The position numbers and the translations under genes are program-made. A stretch of 14,179 nucleotides of DNA from NCBI GenBank assembly GCA_946887345.1, contig CAMPKR010000024.1, positions 1-14,179 on the forward strand. The letters run 5' to 3'. The notes beneath the pieces are model-generated. The model saw nothing but the letters and a program-made list of their open reading frames with translations, ran no database searches and was not told the DNA's origin. Below are positions 1 to 7,769 of the stretch, in pieces (position 1 is the stretch's first letter; every line of letters begins with the position of its first letter). The stretch is from an uncultured Bacteroidota bacterium (GTDB lineage: Bacteria > Bacteroidota > Bacteroidia > Chitinophagales > Chitinophagaceae).

Positions 1-819
1 ATGACTATGCGTCAGTATGTTAACTATATAATGCTTGCCTGCCTGCTAACGACTGCGTCGTGCGCTACGCATGAGAAGTCTGTGTATTTCTCTGACAACA
101 GCCCGAACCGGAATGCAGACTTTACCCAAAGGGTAGAGCGCCAAAAGGAACTGACGGTGCAGCCCGATGATATCCTTGCGATACACGTGACGACTATCAG
201 CAGTATAGCAGAAAAGACTCCGATCAATATCTTTAATGACGGGGGTACCACCTATAGCGTGAGCGAAACCAACTCACAAGGCGGCAGCAACCTGCAGACC
301 AACGGCTACCTGGTAGACGCAAGCGGCAACATTGACTTCCCAGTAATTGGTAAGATGTATGTAGGGGGCAAAACAATACGCCAGGTAAAAGACGGCCTGG
401 CCATGAAGCTGAAAGATTATATAAAAGATCCGGTGGTGGAAGCCCGTATCATCAACTACCGCGTAACGGTGCTGGGTGAAGTGAACCGCCCGGGTACCAT
501 TAATGCCCCTAACCACAGAATAAGCGTGGTGGATGCACTGGCAGCGGCAGGTGATGTGATGCTTACCGGCCGTAAAGACAACATCCTAATAGTAAGAGAA
601 ACAGATGGCGTGCGAGAATTTGCCAGGCTGAACCTTAACAGCACTAATGTATTTAGCAGCCCATATTATTACCTGAAACAAAACGATATTGTGTATGTAG
701 AAGCTGCCCGTATCCGCCGCCAGCAAAACAGCGAGTTTACGCAGACCTACCTACCTGTTATCTCGTCATTGGTTTCGACCATACTGGCGGTGTACGGTAT
801 CGTAGTATTAAGTAAGTAG
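1..819 (+). CDS. wza: Wza-like polysaccharide export outer-membrane lipoprotein
   Basis: 272 residues. The N-terminus is a lipoprotein signal: a short hydrophobic stretch (about residues 8-20) ending in T-A-S-C with C21 as the likely lipidated cysteine, so the mature protein should be anchored in the outer membrane. A polysaccharide-export domain follows (about 52-150, beginning LTVQPDDILAI), then an SLBB-type domain (about 153-233, containing VTVLGEVNRPGTI). The C-terminus is a hydrophobic helix (about 252-270), comparable to the helix that forms the outer-membrane pore in E. coli Wza. In this family the oligomer forms the exit channel for capsule or exopolysaccharide. It is shorter than E. 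coli Wza (about 380), which is usual in Bacteroidota. The reading frame opens at base 1 and a second in-frame ATG lies at base 7, so the true start cannot be fixed without upstream sequence. The kinase gene follows after 3 nt, implying co-expression. Confidence 0.93.
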   Translation: MTMRQYVNYIMLACLLTTASCATHEKSVYFSDNSPNRNADFTQRVERQKELTVQPDDILAIHVTTISSIAEKTPINIFNDGGTTYSVSETNSQGGSNLQTNGYLVDASGNIDFPVIGKMYVGGKTIRQVKDGLAMKLKDYIKDPVVEARIINYRVTVLGEVNRPGTINAPNHRISVVDALAAAGDVMLTGRKDNILIVRETDGVREFARLNLNSTNVFSSPYYYLKQNDIVYVEAARIRRQQNSEFTQTYLPVISSLVSTILAVYGIVVLSK

Positions 820-822
820 AAC

Positions 823-3231
823 ATGGAAAACACAAACCAACAATTTTCCGAAAGGATACTTAAACAGTTCAACTCGTCGTTTGATTTCAAGCGGCTCATG
901 GGTTCGATACTGAGTAACTGGTACTGGTACGTATTGACCATTACCGTTACCCTGACAGCGGGTTACCTGTATATCCGTTATACCACCCCGCAGTATGCGA
1001 TCAAGAGCTCGCTGCTCATTGATGAGACGCAGGACAACAGCACCAAGAGCCTGCTGAACAAACTGGAGAACGGTAAGGACAACGCGACCCCAACCAACAT
1101 CTACAATGAGATGTTCATCCTGAAAAGCCAGGATCTGATTGCACAGATAGTGGATTCACTAGACCTGAATGTGCGGTACTGGGCGATAGGCCGTGTGAAG
1201 GAAACGGAAATATATGAAGAGTGCCCGATAAGAATAGAATTTGACGAAAACGGCTATAAAGGAGCAAATACCCAGTTTGTAATAAGGCAAGTAGTAGAAG
1301 GCCGTTTTGAAATAGAGTACAATGACAATAAAAGCAGGGTAGACTTTGACACATGGACTAACCTGGGCTTCGGTGATTTTAAAATAATCTATACCAAAGG
1401 ACCAAAAGTGAATCCAGAATACCTGCCGAAGACAGACTTTGTGGTGAAGGTGGAAAACGCATTGGCGACGAATCAAAAGATACTTAAAGCACTGAAAATA
1501 AATCCGGGGGATGGCAGGACCAGCCTGCTGGATATGAGCATAAATGACAACCTGCCACTGCGTGGCGTTGACTTTATGAATGCGCTGATCTACTTCTACC
1601 AGAAAAAAGAACTGGAAAACATTACCCGTAGTGCAGCCCGCACAAGGGAGTTCATTAACAGGAGCAAAAGCAGCATGATACAAGACCTTCGTACTATGGA
1701 TACGATGGTGGAGAATATAAAAGTGAGCAATGAGGTGGTGGATCCACAGGCACAATCGGCGAGCTATTTTACTGAGAAGACAGCCGGTGAGCAAAAGCTG
1801 AATCAACTGATAGCAGAAAAGCAAGCTATCAATAACCTGCAGCAGAGCATAATGATGAACAAGAACCAGGTGATAGCAGGGCTCGGCGTACAAGACCCGA
1901 TACTGCTGGACCTTGTAAACAAGTATAATGCTGCTGTAACCCGCCTAGACGAACTGCAACGTAACTACGGACCATCGAACCCTTATATAGAACAAGCTCA
2001 AAGCGATATCTCATCGATGCGCAAAAGGGTGCTGGATGCGACTGACAGGATATACAATTCTATAAACATAAGCCTGCAAAATGTGTCGCGGACGGTGGCT
2101 ACGAGCTCAAGCAAGATAAGAGCGGTACCTGAGATAGACCGTACCATAAAAGATGTAAGGCGTAACTATGATGTATCGCAGAATGTATACCTGTACCTGT
2201 ATCAAAAAGGTATAGAGAACGAAATATCGCTGTATGCAGCTACGAACAAATCGAAAGTAGTGATAGCGCCTTATGCGAGCAACGCACCAATATCGCCGGT
2301 GAAGAAGAATGTGTACCTGGCGATGATACTGATAGCGCTGATGCTGCCTACTACAGTACTGGTAGCGCGTGAGCTGCTGAATAACAAAGTAATTAACGAA
2401 AACGATATAGAATCGCTGACTACGATACCTATAATAGGGTCGGTGAGCCTTTCAGAAGAAACGAATGGCAGGGAGAACTCGATAGTAGTAGGTCCGCATG
2501 TGCGTACCGGCATTGCAGAGCAGTTCCGCCTGATACGCGCCAACCTGGAGTTTATGTCAGCTACAACCGATAAAAAAGTATTTGTAATAACATCAAGCAC
2601 CAGCGGTGAGGGTAAATCGTTCGTATCGATCAACCTGGGTATTACTATGACGCTTGCCAAAAAGCGCGTGGTGATCATGGAATTTGATCTGCGCAAGCCG
2701 AAGATCAGCTCTTACCTGGGCCTGAGCAATGAAGGCGGCATCAGCGGGTACCTTGCCGGCATCTCTGACCTTAGCCAGGTGCTGAAAGCATCGGGTGTAC
2801 ATGAAAACCTGTACATAGCCAATTGCGGCCCTATACCACCAAACCCGGGTGAGCTACTGGTATTACCTACCTGCCGTGAACTGATAGAGGAGCTGCAAGA
2901 GATGTTTGACGTTATCATCATAGATACTGCGCCAATAGGACTGGTATCGGATGCGCTGATACTCTCGCAGTATGCTACTATTAACATGTTCGTGGTTCGC
3001 CAAGGATTTACTATTAAGGACCAGGTGCGCATGTTTGATGTACTGCATAAAGACCATAAGGTACAGAGCCCGTCAATCATCTTCAATGGCGTGGAATACA
3101 AGAAGAAGTATGGCTACGGGTATGGCACCGGCTATGGATATGGTTACAGCTATGGACAAGGATACGGGCCGACCGGTGAAGAACCGAAAAAGAAGAAGAA
3201 AAAACGTCTATCCAAATTCTTTACAAAATAA
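823..3231 (+). CDS. wzc: Wzc-like polysaccharide co-polymerase with BY-kinase (tyrosine autokinase) domain
   Basis: 802 residues, the fused Wzz-plus-kinase form. A cytoplasmic N-tail leads to TM1 (about 33-52), then a long periplasmic part rich in coiled coil (roughly 260-440). A proline motif (PISPVKKN, 489-496) precedes TM2 (about 497-515). The cytoplasmic kinase has the E-x2-R-x2-R oligomerisation motif (E566, R569, R572), Walker A (GEGKS, K598), Walker A' (EFDLRKP, D622) and Walker B (VIIIDTAP, D701). The tail holds nine tyrosines between 759 and 781, followed by a Lys-rich end. In characterised relatives, trans-autophosphorylation of such a tail drives assembly and disassembly cycles that set polymer length, and the protein contacts the Wza channel across the periplasm. 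The first acidic residue of Walker A' is Glu (E620) rather than the more usual Asp. The gene lies 3 nt after the Wza-like gene and is followed by a terminator hairpin. Confidence 0.95.
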   Translation: MENTNQQFSERILKQFNSSFDFKRLMGSILSNWYWYVLTITVTLTAGYLYIRYTTPQYAIKSSLLIDETQDNSTKSLLNKLENGKDNATPTNIYNEMFILKSQDLIAQIVDSLDLNVRYWAIGRVKETEIYEECPIRIEFDENGYKGANTQFVIRQVVEGRFEIEYNDNKSRVDFDTWTNLGFGDFKIIYTKGPKVNPEYLPKTDFVVKVENALATNQKILKALKINPGDGRTSLLDMSINDNLPLRGVDFMNALIYFYQKKELENITRSAARTREFINRSKSSMIQDLRTMDTMVENIKVSNEVVDPQAQSASYFTEKTAGEQKLNQLIAEKQAINNLQQSIMMNKNQVIAGLGVQDPILLDLVNKYNAAVTRLDELQRNYGPSNPYIEQAQSDISSMRKRVLDATDRIYNSINISLQNVSRTVATSSSKIRAVPEIDRTIKDVRRNYDVSQNVYLYLYQKGIENEISLYAATNKSKVVIAPYASNAPISPVKKNVYLAMILIALMLPTTVLVARELLNNKVINENDIESLTTIPIIGSVSLSEETNGRENSIVVGPHVRTGIAEQFRLIRANLEFMSATTDKKVFVITSSTSGEGKSFVSINLGITMTLAKKRVVIMEFDLRKPKISSYLGLSNEGGISGYLAGISDLSQVLKASGVHENLYIANCGPIPPNPGELLVLPTCRELIEELQEMFDVIIIDTAPIGLVSDALILSQYATINMFVVRQGFTIKDQVRMFDVLHKDHKVQSPSIIFNGVEYKKKYGYGYGTGYGYGYSYGQGYGPTGEEPKKKKKKRLSKFFTK
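3109..3168 (+). repeat. Tyr-Gly low-complexity repeat encoding the Wzc phosphorylation tail
   Basis: Imperfect repeats of a TAT/TAC-GGN dipeptide unit encode alternating Tyr and Gly: tyrosines at 763, 765, 767, 771, 773, 775, 777 and 781 of the Wzc-like protein, with Y759 just upstream. Such short in-frame repeats can expand or contract in steps of six bases without breaking the frame. A C-terminal Tyr cluster is normal for BY-kinases; the regular YG spacing is the distinctive part. Confidence 0.85.
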
Positions 3232-3235
3232 GAAT

Positions 3236-3270
3236 GGCGGTCAGCCCCACATGGGGCTGACCGTCCTTTA
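3236..3270 (+). terminator. Intrinsic terminator hairpin after the wzc-like gene
   Basis: A 13-bp stem (3236-3248 pairing with 3253-3265, including one G-U pair) with an ACAT loop starts 5 nt after the stop codon. The inner 11 bp (CGGTCAGCCCC with its complement) are perfect and GC-rich. It is followed by a short, weak T run (TTTAAT). The stem is strong enough to act as a terminator for the export pair. The poor T tract leaves room for read-through into the flippase gene. Confidence 0.75.
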
Positions 3271-3281
3271 ATAAGAACAAA

Positions 3282-3310
3282 AAGCTATATTTACCAAGGT
3301 TTTATAGCTT
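3282..3310. repeat. Inverted repeat in the leader of the ABC transporter gene
   Basis: Perfect 8-bp arms AAGCTATA (3282-3289) and TATAGCTT (3303-3310) flank a 13-base spacer. It sits between the terminator and the start at 3329, the only gap of nearly 100 bases between same-strand genes here. It could be a second weak hairpin, an operator, or chance in AT-rich DNA. TATATTTA at 3286-3293 resembles the Bacteroidota -7 element (TAnnTTTG) in all but its last base, but I see no well-spaced TTTG upstream, so a promoter is possible rather than shown. Confidence 0.3.
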
Positions 3311-3328
3311 AAATGCCATAACACTGCG

Positions 3329-5089
3329 ATGAACATAAGAGAGGGCAGCCCGATAGCTGCTATAAGTAAGGTTTATAAAATATTTACTCCGAAGCAACGA
3401 AAAAGCTTCAGGGTATTAGTCTTCTTTACATTCATCAGTTCTATTACCGATCTGCTGGGGCTTTTTACAGTCATTCCTGTTATTGGCCTAGTACTTTCCG
3501 ACAGCTTTTATAATACTGTTATTACGAAACTCCCGATGATATCGCAGTTTGACAAACAACAGTTGCTGCTTTTGTCGGTGCTATTGTTTACTGTGCTCAT
3601 TATTGCCAAGAATCTCTTCGGACTGTATATCAATAAAATGCAGGTGAGGTTTGTAGAGGGATTATTTGTGACATCATCGATGAACGTATTAGCTAATGTT
3701 TATAAAAGATCATTGCTGGAAATACAAAAGGACACCTCCAACAAACTTGTACAAAAGCTCACCAGCATGCAGGTGCATCTCTGCAGCTATGCTGTGATCT
3801 CAATCATTATCATTATTAACGAGGCGATCGTCTTCGGGCTTACTGCCGTGATTGTCTGCCTGGCTAACTGGCAGCTATTTGTGCTGCTAATATTGACGAT
3901 TGTGCCTATAATGGCCATCTTCTATGCAAAGGTGAAGACCATGATAAAAAATGCCGGTACCGAACGCAGCAATAATGAGACAAAGCTGCGGGAAAGTGCA
4001 CAGGAGATGATATTTGGCTATACCGACATTAAGATAGCCGGCACGGAAAATAACTTCAAAAAGAAGTATGAGAATACCGCCAGGAAGTACAGTATTTTCC
4101 AGGGGAAGCTGGACTTTATGCTTTTTATACCTACGAGGATAATAGAAGTGGCCATTTTCTTCTGTGTGGTGCTAATCATGCTTTATGGCATTTACTTTAT
4201 AAAGGATACCGAAGCTATCATTACTACTATCAGCCTTTTCGGTATTGTAGCCTATAGAAGCGTACCGTCCATCAACAGGTTTGTGATTGCGGTAAATAAT
4301 ATTAACTCTTCATCGTTCATCTTTGAAGACCGAGACTTTATTTATAGTGAACAGCAAGTGAAAAAGAACGCTGAAAGCCCATTAGAATTTGATGAAACCA
4401 TCACGTTTGAAAATGTTTCGTATAGCTACGAAGCGAACGGTAAAAACGTGCTGAACAATTGCAGCCTGCAAATAAGAAAAGGCGAAAAGATAGGCATCAT
4501 AGGTAAGTCGGGGGCCGGCAAATCGACCCTGGTAGGCAATATACTGGGCTTTCTAAAGCCTACGGAAGGCAGGATAATAATAGACCAGACCCCGCTAGGC
4601 GAAAACAATATAGAAGACTGGTGGCATATAGTGGGGTATGTAAGGCAGGAAGTATTTATAATGAACAACAGCATGCTTGAGAACATTGCCATAGGCGAAG
4701 ATGCCGCAAGCGTGGATATAGAACGAATAAACCGTGCGATAAAACTTGCGAGCCTGGAAAGCCTGGTGAATGAGCTACCCAATGGTATACACACCAAGCT
4801 GAGCGAAAGAGGCAACAACCTGTCGGGCGGGCAGAAGCAGAGAATCGCCATAGCGAGAGCTATTTACAAAGGCGCCGAGGTGCTCGTATTTGACGAGGCG
4901 ACCTCTGCACTGGACTCACAAACAGAAGAAGAAATAACTAATGCTATCCAGCAACTGGGCAGGGAGCAATTAACTATAATCATTATTGCACACCGTTATA
5001 CATCGCTGAAATACTGTGACAGGATATATGACCTGCAAAATGGTCAAATAAGCGCTTCACTAACTTATGCAGAATTGATAAAGGAATAG
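3329..5089 (+). CDS. PglK/MsbA-type ABC half-transporter, candidate lipid-linked oligosaccharide flippase
   Basis: 586 residues, a membrane domain fused to an ATPase domain, the usual size for a homodimeric exporter half. Hydrophobic helices lie at about 28-57, 78-100, 153-175, 179-200, 270-291 and 296-322. The segment RSVPSINR (310-317) resembles the end of the membrane domain in PglK-like proteins. The ATPase has Walker A (GKSGAGKS, K398), Q-loop Q440, signature LSGGQ (498-502), Walker B with D522 and catalytic E523, and H-loop H555, so it looks fully active. Family knowledge: PglK flips undecaprenyl-linked oligosaccharide, while MsbA and peptide exporters share the architecture. The position directly before glycosyltransferase genes and behind a Wza/Wzc pair favours a glycan flippase. 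The start at 3329 is the first ATG in frame and fits the family N-terminus; no clear Shine-Dalgarno precedes it. The GT25 gene follows after 6 nt. Confidence 0.9.
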   Translation: MNIREGSPIAAISKVYKIFTPKQRKSFRVLVFFTFISSITDLLGLFTVIPVIGLVLSDSFYNTVITKLPMISQFDKQQLLLLSVLLFTVLIIAKNLFGLYINKMQVRFVEGLFVTSSMNVLANVYKRSLLEIQKDTSNKLVQKLTSMQVHLCSYAVISIIIIINEAIVFGLTAVIVCLANWQLFVLLILTIVPIMAIFYAKVKTMIKNAGTERSNNETKLRESAQEMIFGYTDIKIAGTENNFKKKYENTARKYSIFQGKLDFMLFIPTRIIEVAIFFCVVLIMLYGIYFIKDTEAIITTISLFGIVAYRSVPSINRFVIAVNNINSSSFIFEDRDFIYSEQQVKKNAESPLEFDETITFENVSYSYEANGKNVLNNCSLQIRKGEKIGIIGKSGAGKSTLVGNILGFLKPTEGRIIIDQTPLGENNIEDWWHIVGYVRQEVFIMNNSMLENIAIGEDAASVDIERINRAIKLASLESLVNELPNGIHTKLSERGNNLSGGQKQRIAIARAIYKGAEVLVFDEATSALDSQTEEEITNAIQQLGREQLTIIIIAHRYTSLKYCDRIYDLQNGQISASLTYAELIKE

Positions 5090-5095
5090 ACAAGG

Positions 5096-5884
5096 ATGAA
5101 GGTATATGTGATAAATATGGAGCGTAGTGTGAACCGGAGAACTTCGATGGAGGAACAGCTACGTAAGCTAGGCGTTGATTACGAAATAGTGAAAGCAGTT
5201 GACGGCAGTCAACTTACCGATGACGCGATACACAATGAAGGAAGAGAAGATGACCCGTTCAGCAGGAGCGAAATAGGCTGCATGCTGTCGCACTGTAAAG
5301 TGTATGCAATGATGCAGGAAATGGGGGATGCCTTTGCCCTGGTATTGGAAGACGACATATGGATAACTGAAGCAGAACTTGGGAGATTGCTTGATGCTAT
5401 TCAGCCGCAGGTAAGCAAAGAGACAGTAACCCTGCTGACTTATTTCGGCCGCAAAGACAGCAAAGTTGTGTTAAAAAAGATAAAAAGTGTCGGCCACGTA
5501 CCAAACAGTGAAGAACGCTACTTTATATCTCAACCTACCTATGCAAACAGCCTGGCGCGGGCAGGAGCATATGTAATAACTCAGTCGTGCGCCAAAAAGC
5601 TGCTGGATTTTCATACTCCCCGGATACGTTGCAGGGCAGACGAATGGGAAGTGTACTATGAGAACAATATAATGCCGATAGTGCATTGTATTTACCCCAT
5701 GCCCATTACTGAAAATTATGATCATGGATCGGAGATCAACTATACGCGCAACGGCATAGAGGCGCTGGGCAAAAAGCTTATTACGTGGTCAATATATAAT
5801 AGAATACCCATCCTTACCTACCTGTTCAAAAAAAGGCGAGAGAGCTACTCGAACAGGCATAAAAACATAGAACTAGAAAACTAA
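5096..5884 (+). CDS. Glycosyltransferase family 25 (LPS-type) protein
   Basis: 262 residues. The N-terminus MKVYVINMERSVNRR matches the GT25 opening (a beta strand, then an Asn/Arg-rich turn). The signature SEIGCMLSH lies at 58-66 and the acidic LEDD motif (E85-D87), the likely metal/nucleotide-sugar site, at 84-87. There is no signal peptide or membrane helix; the basic C-terminus (KKRRESYSNRHK) may help it dock to the membrane. Characterised family members include lipooligosaccharide galactosyltransferases, but the sugar donor cannot be read from sequence. It presumably adds one sugar to the lipid-linked repeat unit. It sits 6 nt behind the ABC gene and 16 nt before the amidotransferase gene, inside the same tight transcription unit. 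AAGG just before the ATG is the nearest thing to a Shine-Dalgarno in this cluster but is too close to be convincing. Confidence 0.88.
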   Translation: MKVYVINMERSVNRRTSMEEQLRKLGVDYEIVKAVDGSQLTDDAIHNEGREDDPFSRSEIGCMLSHCKVYAMMQEMGDAFALVLEDDIWITEAELGRLLDAIQPQVSKETVTLLTYFGRKDSKVVLKKIKSVGHVPNSEERYFISQPTYANSLARAGAYVITQSCAKKLLDFHTPRIRCRADEWEVYYENNIMPIVHCIYPMPITENYDHGSEINYTRNGIEALGKKLITWSIYNRIPILTYLFKKRRESYSNRHKNIELEN

Positions 5885-5900
5885 ATCCCAAGAAAACACC

Positions 5901-7769
5901 ATGTGCGGAATCAGCGGATATATAGGCAAGTATAACAAGAGCGACATTAAGGCTGGAGCGCAATCCATAGCGCACCGGGGCCCTGACGCCTTTGGTATGT
6001 TTACGGAGGGAGACGTAACGCTTGCCCATCACCGTCTTTCGATTCTGGACCTGTCGGACAGAGCCAACCAACCATTTCATTTTGAATACCTGAGCCTTGT
6101 ATATAACGGTGAACTATACAATTTCCCGGATGTAAGGAAGAAGCTGGAACTACTGGGATATACATTCACGACCAGTTCGGATACAGAAGTACTTATAAAA
6201 GCCTTCCACCAGTGGGGACCGGATGCCATCAACAGGTTTATAGGCATGTTTGCCTTTGCGATGTATGACCGAAGGGACCAGAGTATTTACCTCTTCCGCG
6301 ACAGGATAGGCATTAAACCGCTTTATTACACATTAGAAAGCGGACTGGCATTTGGCAGTGAATTGCGTACGCTGATACCTATACTTAAAGATAAAACGCC
6401 TGACCATGCAAGCGTGTATGAGTATTTCCGGCTGGGATATATTTCACGCGACAGATCGATATTCAAAAACGTTAAAAAACTGCTGCCGGGCCATTATCTA
6501 CATTATAAGGGTGGCAAAGCAGACATTAAAACCTATTGGAGCCTTGATAATATATTAAGAGAACCGATACCGATACTTTCTGACAAGGACTGGGAAAGAG
6601 ATCTGCATGATACAATGACCTACGCCTTTGGCAAGCGGATGATCTCCGATGTACCAGTGGGCGTATTCCTGAGCGGGGGAATAGACAGCTCCCTACTTAC
6701 TTCGATATTGCAAAAAAACTATGGGGGCATACATACCTTTACTATAGGCTTTGATGACCCAAGGTATAATGAAGCGAACATAGCCAGGGATGTTGCCGCT
6801 CACCTTGGAACAGAGCATACAGAGTTCATACTGACAATGGAGGACGCATATGAAACCATGCAGTCGTTTTACGAGATATATGATGAGCCGTTTTCTGATT
6901 CATCGGGCATACCAAGTACGATAGTTTCGAAGCTGGCAGCGAAAGCGGGAATAAAGGTGGTGCTATCCGGAGACGGTGGCGATGAGATGTTTGCGGGCTA
7001 TGACAGGTACCCAAACACGATGAACCTCTATAACCGTTTCAGGAAAATACCGACACCAATAAGGAAGTCGATCTCCTCAACAGCAAGTTATACCTATAAA
7101 AACAGGCTGCTACGCAAGGTATACTCCGGAAACACCGAGCATAAAACCGCGGCACTAGCCGAACTACTGAGTGCAGGCGACCTGGCGCACTTCTACAGCG
7201 CCTACGTGAGCAACCAAAGCAACCTAGAACTGAGCTCAATGCTGAAGCACTCTTCCCTGGGCTGTAACAATGTAGACCTGATATCGCAGGACATGGAAGG
7301 GCTGATGTACTATGAGCTGCTACACTACCTACCTGACGATCTGCTGGTAAAGATGGACCGGGCCACTATGTATAACAGCATAGAAGGACGTGAACCTTTC
7401 CTGGATCACATGATAGTGGAGCTATCGGTGAAAATACCGATGCGCCTGAAATACAGGGATGGGCAAAGCAAATGGATATTAAGACAGATATTGGGTGAGT
7501 ATATACCCGAAAAATATTTTAACAGGCCAAAGAAAGGGTTTTCAATACCCATCTTCCAGTGGTTTAGCCAGTATATGGATACCCTGTTTGAACATTACCT
7601 TGAAAGGAAGCGCCTGGAACAAGTAGGATTGTTCAACACAGAAGAGATACTGCATGAGTACAAGAAGTACAAATGGAACAAGGAACATAACAAGGAGTAC
7701 AACATAGAAAAGATGTGGCGTATACTGAGCTTTATGATGTGGTGGGACAGGTGGAATGAAAAACTATAA
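5901..7769 (+). CDS. asnB: Asparagine-synthase-type glutamine amidotransferase (first copy)
   Basis: 622 residues with two domains. The N-terminal class II glutaminase domain begins MCGISGY; C2 is the expected nucleophile after Met removal, which fixes the start at 5901. Conserved glutamine-site segments are present: HRGPD (25-29), HRLSILD (44-50), YNGELYN (68-74) and SDTE (93-96). The synthetase domain has the PP-loop SGGIDSS (258-264) and LSGDGGDE (355-362), so both half-reactions look intact. The chemistry is glutamine- and ATP-dependent conversion of a carboxylate to an amide. E. coli AsnB is 554 residues; this longer form is common in polysaccharide loci, where relatives are thought to amidate sugar carboxyls (WbpS in Pseudomonas O-antigen is the comparison I have in mind). 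Housekeeping asparagine synthesis cannot be excluded. The next gene starts on the base after its stop codon. Confidence 0.92.
   Translation: MCGISGYIGKYNKSDIKAGAQSIAHRGPDAFGMFTEGDVTLAHHRLSILDLSDRANQPFHFEYLSLVYNGELYNFPDVRKKLELLGYTFTTSSDTEVLIKAFHQWGPDAINRFIGMFAFAMYDRRDQSIYLFRDRIGIKPLYYTLESGLAFGSELRTLIPILKDKTPDHASVYEYFRLGYISRDRSIFKNVKKLLPGHYLHYKGGKADIKTYWSLDNILREPIPILSDKDWERDLHDTMTYAFGKRMISDVPVGVFLSGGIDSSLLTSILQKNYGGIHTFTIGFDDPRYNEANIARDVAAHLGTEHTEFILTMEDAYETMQSFYEIYDEPFSDSSGIPSTIVSKLAAKAGIKVVLSGDGGDEMFAGYDRYPNTMNLYNRFRKIPTPIRKSISSTASYTYKNRLLRKVYSGNTEHKTAALAELLSAGDLAHFYSAYVSNQSNLELSSMLKHSSLGCNNVDLISQDMEGLMYYELLHYLPDDLLVKMDRATMYNSIEGREPFLDHMIVELSVKIPMRLKYRDGQSKWILRQILGEYIPEKYFNRPKKGFSIPIFQWFSQYMDTLFEHYLERKRLEQVGLFNTEEILHEYKKYKWNKEHNKEYNIEKMWRILSFMMWWDRWNEKL

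Noticed and set aside
1159..1893. Long open frame (244 codons) on the reverse strand inside the Wzc-like gene
   Set aside because: It lies entirely antisense to a well-conserved coding region, its translation is aromatic-rich without recognisable domains, and it is best explained as a shadow of the forward codon pattern.
3109..3168. Possible CRISPR-like or tandem repeat array
   Set aside because: The repeats are 6-base coding units for Tyr-Gly within the kinase tail, with no spacers.
2972..3271. Forward frame of 99 codons overlapping the end of the Wzc-like gene
   Set aside because: Out of frame with the intact kinase end and its Tyr tail, runs through the terminator hairpin, and has no family resemblance.
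5901..7769. Housekeeping asparagine synthetase as the firm call
   Set aside because: The catalytic motifs cannot separate aspartate from sugar-acid substrates, and the glycosyltransferase context with a second copy nearby argues for a polysaccharide role, so the substrate is left open.
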